64,000 bases of DNA. It comes from Robertkochia solimangrovi. Its GTDB lineage: Bacteria > Bacteroidota > Bacteroidia > Flavobacteriales > Flavobacteriaceae. Below, one piece after another: positions 45,885 to 56,149 of this stretch (its first letter is position 1; each line of letters begins with the position of its first letter). The position numbers and the translations under genes were made by a program. The notes beneath the pieces were generated by a model. The model did no database searches, was not told the origin of the DNA, and was given only the letters and a program-made list of their open reading frames with translations. The stretch lies in contig NZ_QKWN01000008.1 in assembly GCF_007279655.1 (NCBI RefSeq), positions 1 to 64,000 on the forward strand, in the 5' to 3' direction.

Positions 45885-46826
45885 ATGTTAACAAGAAGGC
45901 AAATCAGGGTTAAAGTAATGCAGTCGGTTTATGCATTCATTCAATCGGAAAACACTGATATGGAAAAGGAGGAAAAGTTTCTCAAAGTGAGTATGGATAG
46001 TATGTACCACTTATATCTGTATCTCCTCGGACTCATAGTGGAAATACAGAAACTGGCAGAGGAACAGATGACGCTTTCCAGTAAAAAATACCTCGCAACC
46101 CGGGAAGAAAAGAATCCCAATACCAAATTCATCAATAATAGTGTAATTAAGAAACTGGTCGAAGACGGTGATCTTCGCGAGAAATTGTCTAATTACAGAC
46201 TTTCGTGGGAACTGGATGATGAGTACGTGAAGATTCTTTGGAATGAGATCCGTGAGAGCGATGTCTACAAGGTTTATCTCGAAAATAAGGAGGAAAGCTT
46301 TGAAGAGGATCGCGATCTTGTAATCTCGATCTATCAGGACATCATTGCGCCGAACGATAAATTATATGAGTTTCTTGAGGATAAGAGACTGACCTGGATC
46401 GATGATCTTCCTTTGGTGAATACCATGATCCTTAAACTTCTTCGCAAGGTGAAGCCTAAATCAGGAGATGATTACTTCCATCCATCGCTTTTCAAAGATG
46501 AGGATGATAAGTTGTTTGCAATGGATCTCTTCAGAAAAACGATTCTTAATGATGAGAAGATCATGATGGAGATCGAAGGAAAAACCCCGAATTGGGATAC
46601 TGAACGTATTGCTGAGATCGATTCCATTCTCTTGAAACTCGCTATTTGTGAATTCCTTAAGTTCCCGTCTATTCCGGTAAAAGTGACCATCAATGAGTAT
46701 CTGGAAATAGCTAAGGAATATTCCACGCCTAAGAGTAGTATCTTTATAAATGGTATTCTCGATAAGCTGGTTAAGGAATATCAGTCTAATAATTCCCTGA
46801 ACAAATCTGGCAGAGGTTTGTTGTAA
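45885..46826 (+). CDS. nusB: Transcription antitermination factor NusB, long form
   Basis: NusB with NusE (S10) supports antitermination of rRNA transcription. This chain has 313 residues, about twice the usual ~140. It starts with the NusB-like MLTRRQIRVKVMQSVYAF, has a long helical insertion, and ends with the recognisable NusB core (INEYLEIAKEYSTPKSSIFINGILDKL, about 265-295). The long form is, as far as I recall, normal in Bacteroidota. First gene of the nusB-DUF1573-yajC run. Confidence 0.92.
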   Translation: MLTRRQIRVKVMQSVYAFIQSENTDMEKEEKFLKVSMDSMYHLYLYLLGLIVEIQKLAEEQMTLSSKKYLATREEKNPNTKFINNSVIKKLVEDGDLREKLSNYRLSWELDDEYVKILWNEIRESDVYKVYLENKEESFEEDRDLVISIYQDIIAPNDKLYEFLEDKRLTWIDDLPLVNTMILKLLRKVKPKSGDDYFHPSLFKDEDDKLFAMDLFRKTILNDEKIMMEIEGKTPNWDTERIAEIDSILLKLAICEFLKFPSIPVKVTINEYLEIAKEYSTPKSSIFINGILDKLVKEYQSNNSLNKSGRGLL

Positions 46827-46939
46827 AATAATTATCTTACATTCGATTCTGTAATTTTAAGGTGGAAATCTTGCGCTGTTGAGGTTTCAAACGTAAATTA
46901 CGGTCCCGAAATCAATCGTAATCTAATAAAGATATTAAA

Positions 46940-47413
46940 ATGAAAAAAGTACTTGTGATTCTTGGAATTTGTGCGCTTCTTCCGCTTACTTCCTGTAAGG
47001 AGGATGCCAGTGCAAAGATCAAATCGGAAAATGTAGAGATGGCCGAACAACGTGATGAGGCTGCTACGAAATTCCCCGTAATGACCTTTGAAGAAAAGGT
47101 GTATGATTTTGGAACTATTCCAAAAGGTGTGCCTGTTGAGAAGGTTTTTAAATTTAAGAACACCGGAGATGCTCCTCTAGTCATCACCAGTGCAAAAAGT
47201 AGCTGTGGATGTACCATCCCTGAATGGATGGAGGATAAGCCGGTTGCGCCAGGTGAAACAGGAGAGATTCTTGTTAAATATAATGCCAGTGGAGTTAACG
47301 ATATCTCGAAGACTGTGACCATTATGGCAAATACAGAAAAAGGATCAGAACAGATCGTGATCAAGGCATTCGTGGAAGCGAAGAGTGATGCCGAAGGAGA
47401 AAGTAAAGCCTAA
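46940..47413 (+). CDS. DUF1573 lipoprotein
   Basis: A 157-residue lipoprotein (LTSC, Cys19) with a single immunoglobulin-like DUF1573 domain: YDFGTIPKG, VFKFKNTGDAPLVI, SSCGCTIPEW and the VTIMANTEKGSEQIVIKA end strand. The CGC cysteines are typical of the family. Function unknown. It lies 113 bp after nusB and 19 bp before yajC. Confidence 0.92.
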   Translation: MKKVLVILGICALLPLTSCKEDASAKIKSENVEMAEQRDEAATKFPVMTFEEKVYDFGTIPKGVPVEKVFKFKNTGDAPLVITSAKSSCGCTIPEWMEDKPVAPGETGEILVKYNASGVNDISKTVTIMANTEKGSEQIVIKAFVEAKSDAEGESKA

Positions 47414-47432
47414 TATTATCAAATACATTTAA

Positions 47433-47723
47433 ATGGAAGCTATCAATCAGTTTGCTCCCTTTATTTTAATATTTGCAGTGATGTATTTCTTTATGATACG
47501 TCCGCAGATAAAAAAACAAAAGCAGGAGAAGAAATTTGCACAAGAATTAAAAAGAGGAGACAAAATCGTTACTAAAAGCGGGATTCATGCGAAGGTAATC
47601 GATCTTAATAATGATGATACCTGTATCGTGGAAACGATGTCAGGTAAATTAAAGATCGAGCGTTCTGCAATCTCACTGGAATTGTCTCAGAAATTGAATA
47701 CTTCTCCCGTAGAAAAGAAATAA
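47433..47723 (+). CDS. yajC: Preprotein translocase subunit YajC
   Basis: Small accessory of the SecDF-YajC complex. 96 residues: one N-terminal membrane helix (FAPFILIFAVMYFFMI), then QIKKQKQEKK and the cytoplasmic domain with GDKIVTKSGIHAKV. Encoded apart from secDF (23255), which is usual in this group. The downstream hairpin terminates the unit. Confidence 0.95.
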   Translation: MEAINQFAPFILIFAVMYFFMIRPQIKKQKQEKKFAQELKRGDKIVTKSGIHAKVIDLNNDDTCIVETMSGKLKIERSAISLELSQKLNTSPVEKK

Positions 47724-47746
47724 GACGACACCTAAAGTTCGTTATA

Positions 47747-47777
47747 AAAAAAGAGAGCCTTCAAAGCTCTCTTTTTT
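47747..47777. terminator. Bidirectional terminator between yajC and the YdeI-like gene
   Basis: Stem AAAAAAGAGAGC with GCTCTCTTTTTT around CTTCAAA. Its right end touches the stop codon of the minus-strand gene. Confidence 0.9.
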
Positions 47778-48378
47778 ATTTTCTGTACCTGTCATTCAAT
47801 CCTATTCCCTCCAGGATCATCGGGATGCATTTTTCTAATCTAGAGCGTTGTGTAGTCTCTCTTTTTGCTTCCGCGATATAGGCTGAATATTCCTTTTGTT
47901 TAAAAGGAGTTAACTCGTGAAAATTCCGCTTAAGAACTGCGTTGCTCTTCAGTGCTTCTTCCAGAAGTTCAGGCATATTGGTCTGTGCTGCTTTCTTGGG
48001 AGGTGTGTCCACCTTTCTGCCTTCTTTTTGATTTTTAATGGCTTCCCTGAGGTAATGCAAAATCTTTGATTCGTTTTCTTCTATTTGCTGAAGGTTATCG
48101 AATCGCCATTGTCGCATCGCGACCGTTTTACCTTCCTGGGCGTTGATCAATACAGCGTCGTCATCCTGTAGTAATGCTCCCTGAAAGAACCAGAGGCCGA
48201 CATAGGATTTAAAAGCAGAGAGACCGACCACATTTTTATTGGCTAAGGTGTACACCGGAGATCCCCATTTAATGGTTTCCTCCAATCCGCTCTTCAGTAG
48301 CATGGCTCTTAGCGCATGTAACGCTTCGGTCCAATGTGTCTGTCCTGTTATGTAAGCGTCAACGTTCTTTTCTTTCAT
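47776..48378 (-). CDS. YdeI/OmdA-like protein with DUF1801 domain
   Basis: A 200-residue soluble protein. Residues ~10-110 are a DUF1801-like domain (EETIKWGSPVYTL, VVGLSAFKSYVGLWFFQGALL), and the C-terminal ~70 residues match the YdeI/OmpD-associated helical domain (FHELTPFKQKEYSAYIAEAKR...R). The function is not established; some relatives are linked to antimicrobial-peptide resistance. It starts 7 bases after the pepT stop, so it is cotranscribed with pepT. Confidence 0.87.
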   Translation of the reverse strand: MKEKNVDAYITGQTHWTEALHALRAMLLKSGLEETIKWGSPVYTLANKNVVGLSAFKSYVGLWFFQGALLQDDDAVLINAQEGKTVAMRQWRFDNLQQIEENESKILHYLREAIKNQKEGRKVDTPPKKAAQTNMPELLEEALKSNAVLKRNFHELTPFKQKEYSAYIAEAKRETTQRSRLEKCIPMILEGIGLNDRYRK

Positions 48379-48385
48379 CGTTCGA

Positions 48386-49615
48386 TCAGGCGTATTTCTC
48401 AGCGGTAAGTTCAGCGATCTTTACGATCACTTCAGTGGCTTTTTCCATACTCTGTACCGGTACATATTCATAAGGTCCGTGGAAATTATGTCCTCCGGCA
48501 AATATATTAGGACAGGGTAAGCCCATATAGGATAATTGAGAACCATCAGTTCCGCCTCTGATCGGTTTGATGATCGGAGTTATGTGCAGTTCCTGCATTG
48601 CTTTCTCTGCGATTTCCACGATATGCATCACCGGTTCTACCTTCTCACGCATATTATAATATTGATCTTTAATAGTGATTTCCGCAACATCGCTATAGGT
48701 TTCATTGAGGTCTTCCACGATCTTTCTGAGCAGTGCTTTTCGTGCATCGAACTTATCACGGTCATGATCGCGGATGATTCCTTTGATGGTCGTTTTCTCA
48801 ATTCCACCATCCATTCCGTAAAAATGGAAGAATCCTTCACGGTGTTCGGTGTATTGAGGTACTTCCTTTTTAGGAAGAAGTGAGAGGAATTCGTTCGCGT
48901 ATAGCAGGGAGTTCTTCATTTTTCCTTTAGCATATCCTGGGTGTACACTCTTGCCCTTAAATGTAAGCGTTACTCCGGCAGCATTGAAATTTTCATATTC
49001 CAGCTCACCGATCTGGGAGCCATCCATGGTGTAGGCCCATTCAGCACCAAATTTTTTGACATCGAATTTGTGAGCCCCTCTTCCGATCTCTTCATCCGGG
49101 GTGAATCCCACCCGAATCGGTCCATGTTTGATCTCGGGGTGTTCGATCAGGAATTGCATCGCAGACATGATTTCGGTAATACCTGCTTTGTCGTCGGCCC
49201 CTAAAAGTGTATTTCCATCAGTGGTGATGAGCGTCTGACCTTCATAGAGTTTGAGGTCTTCGAAGTAATCCGGTGACAGCACAATGTTCTTTTCCTGGTT
49301 CAAAATAATGTCTTTTCCGTCATAGGCTTCGATGATCTGCGGTTTTACATCGGTTCCGCTATAATCAGGCGAGGTGTCAAAATGTGAAATAAACCCGATC
49401 ACCGGAACATCATGAGCAACATTCGAAGGGAGTGTTGCCATAATATAAGCGTGCTCATCGATGGTTACATCCTGCATTCCCAGAGCTTTTAATTCTTCTG
49501 TAAGCAATCGTGCCAGCTCCCATTGCTTTTCCGTACTGGGGGTGGTGTCGGATGCGGAGTCTGACTGCGTATCGATCGAGATATATCGAATGAATCGTTC
49601 TACAATAGGTTTCAT
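48386..49615 (-). CDS. pepT: Peptidase T (tripeptidase)
   Basis: Zinc aminotripeptidase of the M20 family, 409 residues. Metal and catalytic residues visible: His78 and Asp80 in ISHFDTSPD, bridging Asp141 in LLGADDKAG, Glu175 and Glu176 in TPDEEIG, and Asp198 in TMDGSQIG. The C-terminal RGGTDGSQLSYMGLPCPNIFAGGHNFHG carries the last His ligand. A TTG 18 bases upstream is rejected because it is part of a consensus -7 box (49631-49638). It precedes the YdeI-like gene. Confidence 0.96.
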   Translation of the reverse strand: MKPIVERFIRYISIDTQSDSASDTTPSTEKQWELARLLTEELKALGMQDVTIDEHAYIMATLPSNVAHDVPVIGFISHFDTSPDYSGTDVKPQIIEAYDGKDIILNQEKNIVLSPDYFEDLKLYEGQTLITTDGNTLLGADDKAGITEIMSAMQFLIEHPEIKHGPIRVGFTPDEEIGRGAHKFDVKKFGAEWAYTMDGSQIGELEYENFNAAGVTLTFKGKSVHPGYAKGKMKNSLLYANEFLSLLPKKEVPQYTEHREGFFHFYGMDGGIEKTTIKGIIRDHDRDKFDARKALLRKIVEDLNETYSDVAEITIKDQYYNMREKVEPVMHIVEIAEKAMQELHITPIIKPIRGGTDGSQLSYMGLPCPNIFAGGHNFHGPYEYVPVQSMEKATEVIVKIAELTAEKYA

Positions 49616-49630
49616 AATGGAAATTTTGAT

Positions 49631-49638
49631 CAAAAATA
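49631..49638 (-). promoter_or_regulatory. -7 promoter box TATTTTTG of pepT
   Basis: Exact TAnnTTTG match on the minus strand, 15 bases before the ATG at 49615, implying a very short leader. Confidence 0.55.
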
Positions 49639-49705
49639 CTATTATTGCGTCATTTGAAGGAACTATTAAAGCTTTAAATTACTTCTTTTTGAACTGCATT
49701 TAGAT

Positions 49706-49713
49706 TATTTTTG
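49706..49713 (+). promoter_or_regulatory. -7 promoter box TATTTTTG of pyrD
   Basis: Exact TAnnTTTG match 17 bases before the ATG at 49731. The nearest TTG is 14 bp upstream, shorter than usual. Confidence 0.58.
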
Positions 49714-49730
49714 CCGAAACTAAATCCTGC

Positions 49731-50750
49731 ATGTATAAATCGATAATTCGCCCGTTATTATTCCGTTTTGATCCTGAAAAGGTTCATTATTTTACATTCG
49801 ACCTCATTAAATTTTTACATTGGATCCCGGGAGTTCCTGCATTGATCCGTGCATTGCATAAAGTGGAAGATCCTTCTTTGGAAAGAGAAGTTTTCGGATT
49901 GCATTTTAAAAACCCGGTTGGACTTGCTGCAGGATTGGATAAAGATGCCAAATTGTTCAATGAACTGTCGGATTTTGGTTTTGGATTTATTGAGATCGGA
50001 ACGCTTACGCCAAAACCACAACCCGGAAATCCTAAAAAGCGATTATTTCGTCTGAAAGAGGATAAAGGGATCATCAACAGAATGGGCTTTAACAATGGCG
50101 GTGTAGCAGAAGCGGTTACCCGGTTAAAAAAGAATAAAGGCGTACTGATCGGCGGGAACATCGGTAAGAATAAGGTGACGCCGAATGAAGAAGCTGTCGA
50201 AGATTATAAATTATGTTTTGAAGCCTTGTATGATTACGTTGATTATTTCGTAGTGAATGTGAGTTCACCTAATACTCCGAATTTACGGGCTTTACAGGAT
50301 AAGGAGCCGTTGACCTTTCTGCTGAATACCCTGCAGGATCTCAATAGCAAAAGACCAAAACAAAAACCTATACTCCTAAAGATCGCTCCCGATCTTACAG
50401 AATCGCAGTTACTGGATATCATCGAAATTGTGAAGGTTACGGGTATTGCAGGGGTGATCGCGACCAATACGACCATCGAAAGAGAAGGCTTAAAGTCAGT
50501 GAATCGTTCGGAAGTTGGAGGATTGAGTGGGAAGCCTTTGACGGCAAAGTCTACTGAGGTGATACGTTTTCTTTCGAGAGAAAGTGATAATGCATTTCCG
50601 ATCATCGGTGTAGGGGGTATTCATTCGGCTGAGGATGCGATCGAGAAACTGGAAGCTGGTGCTGCTTTGGTGCAGATCTATACAGGTTTTATCTATGAAG
50701 GACCACAACTGGTGAAAAGCATCAATAAGGCAATCATCGCCAGATCTTGA
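49731..50750 (+). CDS. pyrD: Dihydroorotate dehydrogenase (quinone)
   Basis: Class 2, membrane-associated enzyme of pyrimidine synthesis that passes electrons to quinone; 339 residues. The N-terminal ~50 residues form the quinone-tunnel helices ([21 protein letters not shown]). FMN-site pieces are [25 protein letters not shown], the catalytic Ser in [21 protein letters not shown] and [11 protein letters not shown]. Its stop overlaps the TTG start of the LysE gene (TTGA). Confidence 0.96.
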   Translation: MYKSIIRPLLFRFDPEKVHYFTFDLIKFLHWIPGVPALIRALHKVEDPSLEREVFGLHFKNPVGLAAGLDKDAKLFNELSDFGFGFIEIGTLTPKPQPGNPKKRLFRLKEDKGIINRMGFNNGGVAEAVTRLKKNKGVLIGGNIGKNKVTPNEEAVEDYKLCFEALYDYVDYFVVNVSSPNTPNLRALQDKEPLTFLLNTLQDLNSKRPKQKPILLKIAPDLTESQLLDIIEIVKVTGIAGVIATNTTIEREGLKSVNRSEVGGLSGKPLTAKSTEVIRFLSRESDNAFPIIGVGGIHSAEDAIEKLEAGAALVQIYTGFIYEGPQLVKSINKAIIARS

Positions 50751-51373
50751 ATTTCGATCTGATATATACGTTTATTGCCGCTTCGGCAATGCTGGCTTTA
50801 TCTCCGGGACCTGATAACATCTTTGTTATGTTGCAAAGTATGACTCATGGAGTGCGATTCGGACTGGCTACAGTAGCCGGACTGATGACGGGTTGTCTCG
50901 TCCATACCTCATTGGTTGCTTTGGGGGTTTCAGCGGTTATCAAGCAGAGTGAATTGTTGTTCACCTTATTGAAGTTCGCCGGAGCTTTGTATCTTTTTTA
51001 TCTGGCTTATAAAGTTTTTCGAAGTCCTTCGGGTATCGACCTTAGGCAGGGGGCGACTCCAAGAAAGAGTGTGGGTAAGTTGTATATTCAGGGTTTTTTT
51101 ATGAATGTTTTGAATCCTAAAGTTTCGATATTCTTTCTTGCCTTTTTTCCGGGGTTCTTATTCAGTGATAGCATGAGTCATGTGGCTCAGTTTTATGTTC
51201 TTGGTGGCTTGTTCATTATGACTTCTTTTATAGTATTCGGACTTATAGCGATACTCGCCGGGAAGATAGCCGGTTATGTAGGCGGTCACAAAGGCGTGGG
51301 GAGTTTTCTCAAATGGTTGCAGATAGTCGTGTTCACCGGTCTTGGCATATTTATTCTCCTTTCTGAAAATTAA
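50747..51373 (+). CDS. LysE/RhtB-family amino-acid exporter
   Basis: A 208-residue inner-membrane protein with about six helices. The family signature [15 protein letters not shown] sits in the first helix hairpin, followed by [16 protein letters not shown]. The substrate is probably an amino acid or homoserine lactone. The only sensible start is TTG at 50747, overlapping the pyrD stop by three bases, which suggests translational coupling. It is part of a run pyrD-LysE-HAD-HMG-CoA lyase. Confidence 0.9.
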   Translation: MNFDLIYTFIAASAMLALSPGPDNIFVMLQSMTHGVRFGLATVAGLMTGCLVHTSLVALGVSAVIKQSELLFTLLKFAGALYLFYLAYKVFRSPSGIDLRQGATPRKSVGKLYIQGFFMNVLNPKVSIFFLAFFPGFLFSDSMSHVAQFYVLGGLFIMTSFIVFGLIAILAGKIAGYVGGHKGVGSFLKWLQIVVFTGLGIFILLSEN

Positions 51374-51427
51374 TTGTGAAAGGCAGACAGGATAATTATC
51401 TTTGGTTGCTACCTTAAGCAATTATTT

Positions 51428-52096
51428 ATGGATCGATATATAATCTTTGATATGGATGGGGTACTGGTAGATAGTGAGCCCTTCCATTTTAAAGTATTGA
51501 AAGCGGTGATGAATTCCCTGAGCATCGAATTTTCTAAAAGCTATCACGATACACTTGTGGGTACTGCTAATAAACCCATGTGGGAAAAATTAATCCGTGA
51601 TTTTGATATTCCTCATTCCCTGGAAGCGATGCAGTCTGGTCATAAGGACATGTTCTATCGTATGCTGGAAGGGGAGCTGTTACAGCCTACCCCGGGAATT
51701 CATGATTTGTTGCAACGGATCAGGGAAAGCGGTTATGGGCTCTCCGTGGCTTCTTCTTCACCGAAAAAACTGATAAGCCTGGTGATGGATCAACTCGGTA
51801 TTGGCGATTATTTCGATCATCTGGTAAGTGGGGAAGAGCTTGAACGCAGTAAACCCTTTCCTGATATTTTTTTAAAGGTAGCTTCGCTGTATGCTGAAGA
51901 TACAGATAAGTTTTTGGTTATCGAGGATAGCAGAAATGGAGTTCATGCAGCGAAAGCGGCAGAAATGCATTGTATAGGGTATTATAATCCGAATTCAGGG
52001 AATCAGGATCTGAGTAAAGCAGATTTGATCATCGATGACTTTGATGTACTGACCGGAGCCAGGATCAACGAAATTTTTACCGATGGAAAAAGTTAA
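51428..52096 (+). CDS. HAD-superfamily sugar-phosphate phosphatase/mutase-like
   Basis: A 222-residue HAD hydrolase of the beta-phosphoglucomutase-like subfamily with a helical cap. Motif I is FDMDGVLVDSEP (Asp8, Asp10), motif II Ser is in VASSSPKK, motif III Lys in RSKPFPDIF and motif IV in VIEDSRNGVHAA. The substrate is not predictable. Its last 14 bp overlap the start of the next gene in another frame. Confidence 0.9.
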   Translation: MDRYIIFDMDGVLVDSEPFHFKVLKAVMNSLSIEFSKSYHDTLVGTANKPMWEKLIRDFDIPHSLEAMQSGHKDMFYRMLEGELLQPTPGIHDLLQRIRESGYGLSVASSSPKKLISLVMDQLGIGDYFDHLVSGEELERSKPFPDIFLKVASLYAEDTDKFLVIEDSRNGVHAAKAAEMHCIGYYNPNSGNQDLSKADLIIDDFDVLTGARINEIFTDGKS

Positions 52097-52946
52097 GCTG
52101 ATCGAATGTCCCCGCGATGCGATGCAGGGGATCAAAACCTATATTCCGGCGGCGATGAAAACGGCCTATATTCAGTCGTTGTTGCGATGCGGATTCGATA
52201 CGGTTGATTTCGGCAGTTTTGTTTCTCCGAGGGCCATTCCTCAGATGAGGGATACGGCAGAAGTACTGGAGGGGCTTGATCTGAGTTCGACGCAAAGTAA
52301 ACTACTGGCGATCGTCGCCAATGAAAGGGGGGCTCAGGATGCATCAGTGTTTCCTCAGATCGATTACCTGGGGTACCCATTTTCGATCTCCGAGAATTTT
52401 CAAATGCGTAATACGCATAAAACAATAGCAGAGAGTATCGGGGTTCTTGAAAGAATCCTTGCTATTGCAGGCCGTAGTGATAAGGAAGTGGTTGCGTATC
52501 TGTCGATGGGCTTCGGGAACCCGTATGGAGATCCGTGGGATGTAAGCATCGTGGGAGAGTGGACCCAAAAGTTATCTTCGATGGGAATTCGCATTCTTTC
52601 CTTGTCAGACACTATCGGCAGCTCAACACCGGAAGTGATATCTTACTTGTTTCAGGAGTTGATACCGTTATACCCGGGCATAGAGTTCGGAGCACATCTT
52701 CATACCACTCCGGATAGTTGGTTTGAAAAAGTGGATGCGGCTTATCGGGCGGGATGCAGGAGGTTTGACGGAGCGATCCAGGGCTTTGGTGGTTGCCCCA
52801 TGGCCAAGGATGAACTCACAGGTAATATGCCTATGGAAAAGCTGATCTCGTATTGTAATTCTGTGAAGGCAGATTCGAATATCAGAGCGATGAGCTTTGA
52901 GAGTGCCTATAACGAAGCGCTTAAGATATTCCCTGTTTACGGTTAG
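52083..52946 (+). CDS. Hydroxymethylglutaryl-CoA lyase
   Basis: Cleaves HMG-CoA to acetyl-CoA and acetoacetate, the last step of leucine breakdown; 287 residues. A TIM barrel of the DRE-TIM family, with the catalytic ECPRDAMQG (Arg11, Asp12), metal-ligand HLHTTPD and the HMGL signature GGCPMAKDELTGN containing the active Cys. Leucine dehydrogenase (44692) supports the leucine route. Overlaps the HAD gene by 14 bp. Confidence 0.92.
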   Translation: MEKVKLIECPRDAMQGIKTYIPAAMKTAYIQSLLRCGFDTVDFGSFVSPRAIPQMRDTAEVLEGLDLSSTQSKLLAIVANERGAQDASVFPQIDYLGYPFSISENFQMRNTHKTIAESIGVLERILAIAGRSDKEVVAYLSMGFGNPYGDPWDVSIVGEWTQKLSSMGIRILSLSDTIGSSTPEVISYLFQELIPLYPGIEFGAHLHTTPDSWFEKVDAAYRAGCRRFDGAIQGFGGCPMAKDELTGNMPMEKLISYCNSVKADSNIRAMSFESAYNEALKIFPVYG

Positions 52947-53041
52947 AATAGATTTATCAGGTTGAAAATCAATATTGAAACCCGGTTTTTTTTCTCTGAT
53001 TTTCTTTAGAAAACATTTAGATTTATTTCTTAAAAAAGGAG

Positions 53042-53049
53042 TATATTTG
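53042..53049 (+). promoter_or_regulatory. -7 promoter box TATATTTG of guaB
   Basis: Exact TAnnTTTG match 26 bases before the ATG at 53076. No TTG at the usual spacing. Confidence 0.6.
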
Positions 53050-53060
53050 CATGCAACTAA

Positions 53061-54548
<1,488 letters not shown>

Positions 54549-54569
54549 GTCGGTTGAATAAAATTAATT

Positions 54570-54640
54570 TGCCACGAATAGTATTCATCATTTACGTATC
54601 CAAAGGGTACTTTGATCAATACTATTCGTGGCATTTTTTT
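54570..54640. terminator. Long inverted-repeat terminator with nested hairpin after guaB
   Basis: Arms 54570-54585 and 54618-54633 are 16-bp perfect complements (TGCCACGAATAGTATT). The 32-nt loop holds a second hairpin, CAAAG/CTTTG at 54601-54614. Seven T follow. It lies between guaB and a convergent gene. Confidence 0.85.
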
Positions 54641-55091
54641 ACGGGGCAACTGAGGTGCCGTTTTCTACCCAGGCTTTAAAATCGGTCATGTATTTACGAC
54701 TTTGTTTCTTAAACGCACCCGGCATTAGAAAACCCATCGCCTTCATCAGGATTCCGGTGAATTTAAATTCACTTACCGATCTCCATAAAGTTTTGTCGTC
54801 TTCATAGACCTCGAAAAAATTCTGTTGCTGATTGAAAACGCCATCGGCTTCATAAGTGGCATGCAAGGCGTCGGGAAAATTATTATGGGAAATCGTCTCT
54901 TTCATAATGATCTCCCGATTACCCATTTTATAGGTGAGTTCAGATTGAGAGCCCAATTGTCCGGGTTTTCCTGAAATAGGACGGTAATTGAGGAAGCCTT
55001 CCTGCCAGTGTTTCAGGTTTTCTGCGTTACTGAATCGGGTAATGACTTCATCTCTTGGGGCATCGATCACGATGATTTCCTCATACTTCAT
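54639..55091 (-). CDS. SRPBCC (START/polyketide-cyclase-like) protein
   Basis: A 150-residue protein of the helix-grip fold that binds small hydrophobic ligands. Visible features: VIDAPRDEVITRFSNAENLKHW at the N-terminus, the beta strands through LHATYEADGV, and a C-terminal long helix (KKQSRKYMTDFKAWVENG). No enzyme function can be named. Single gene between convergent guaB and a divergent chaperone gene. Confidence 0.85.
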   Translation of the reverse strand: MKYEEIIVIDAPRDEVITRFSNAENLKHWQEGFLNYRPISGKPGQLGSQSELTYKMGNREIIMKETISHNNFPDALHATYEADGVFNQQQNFFEVYEDDKTLWRSVSEFKFTGILMKAMGFLMPGAFKKQSRKYMTDFKAWVENGTSVAP

Positions 55092-55167
55092 GTACTATTT
55101 AATTTTATCCTTTTAATTTACAAAAACTTCGTTAAATCGGGTTTATCACATCCTTCCAATAAAAATG

Positions 55168-55197
55168 TTGTATTATATTTCCATATTCTTAATTTTG
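55168..55197 (+). promoter_or_regulatory. Full promoter of the PpiC chaperone unit (TTG-N19-TAATTTTG)
   Basis: TTG at 55168-55170 and TAATTTTG at 55190-55197, 19 bp apart, 36 bases before the ATG at 55233. Probably drives both PpiC-like genes and moxR. Confidence 0.7.
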
Positions 55198-55232
55198 CCG
55201 GAATTGGCCATCTGTTTAAGCAGTAAGTTCAA

Positions 55233-56090
55233 ATGATCTATAGAGGCGTTTTATTTTTAGCTTTAATTTTATTTACGGGATGTAATTTCTTTAAAAAGGA
55301 TACGGTTATCGATCCGGTAGCACGGGTAGGAGACCATTATCTTCTTAAGGAAGAGATCAGCCGTTTAAATACAGGGAATCGCAGTAGTGAGGATAGTCTT
55401 ATTTATATCAACAACTATATAAATGATTGGGCGCAAAAGCAATTGTTGCTGGATAGGGCCCGGATCAATCTGAGTGCATCCAAGCAGGCAGAGTTTGAAA
55501 GGTTGGTAGAGCAGTACCGGGCAGATCTGTACATCAATGCCTATAAGGAGGCATTGGTTTCCAAATCGATGGATACGGTGGTATCTCAATCAGAAATGGA
55601 AACTTTCTATGAGCAGAATAAGGCTAATTTTAAACTGAATGAAGATCTTATAAAACTGCGATATCTGAGTGTAAGTAAAGAATTCACTGAGTTAGGGGAA
55701 GTTCGAAGTAAGTTCAGGGACTTCTCAGAAGATGATGTCGCAGACCTGCAGCAAATGGCTTTGAAGTTTAAATTCTATTCTTTGAACGACTCAGTTTGGG
55801 TTAGAGCTTCCGAGGTGATCCAGAAGATCCCCGTCATCAATACCGACAATCAGGACAAATATTTAAAAAAATCACAATTTTTTGAGCTTTCCGATTCTTT
55901 AGGGGTATATTTGGTTGCCGTGAACGATGTGCTAAATCGCACAGAAACAGCGCCCCTGGTGTATGTGGAGCCGACAGTGAAGAAAATAATCCTTAACAGA
56001 CGTAAACTGGAGTTTATAAGAAATCTGGAAAAGGATCTCCTGAATGAAGCGACCGGGAAAAAGGAATTTGAAGTTTATTTAGAAAAATAA
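55233..56090 (+). CDS. PpiC/SurA-like periplasmic lipoprotein
   Basis: A 285-residue lipoprotein (LFTGC, Cys17). The N-terminal half has the SurA-like helical pattern (INDWAQKQLLLDRARINLS, YKEALVSKSMDTVVSQSEMETFYEQNK). A divergent PpiC-like region follows. Probably a periplasmic or outer-membrane-anchored chaperone for exported proteins. It is followed after 59 bp by a second PpiC protein, then moxR, on the same strand. Confidence 0.8.
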   Translation: MIYRGVLFLALILFTGCNFFKKDTVIDPVARVGDHYLLKEEISRLNTGNRSSEDSLIYINNYINDWAQKQLLLDRARINLSASKQAEFERLVEQYRADLYINAYKEALVSKSMDTVVSQSEMETFYEQNKANFKLNEDLIKLRYLSVSKEFTELGEVRSKFRDFSEDDVADLQQMALKFKFYSLNDSVWVRASEVIQKIPVINTDNQDKYLKKSQFFELSDSLGVYLVAVNDVLNRTETAPLVYVEPTVKKIILNRRKLEFIRNLEKDLLNEATGKKEFEVYLEK

Positions 56091-56149
56091 TAAGAACTTA
56101 AAGCAGGGCAGTGATCATAGGTCCCTGATAATAGTGTAACAGGAATACA

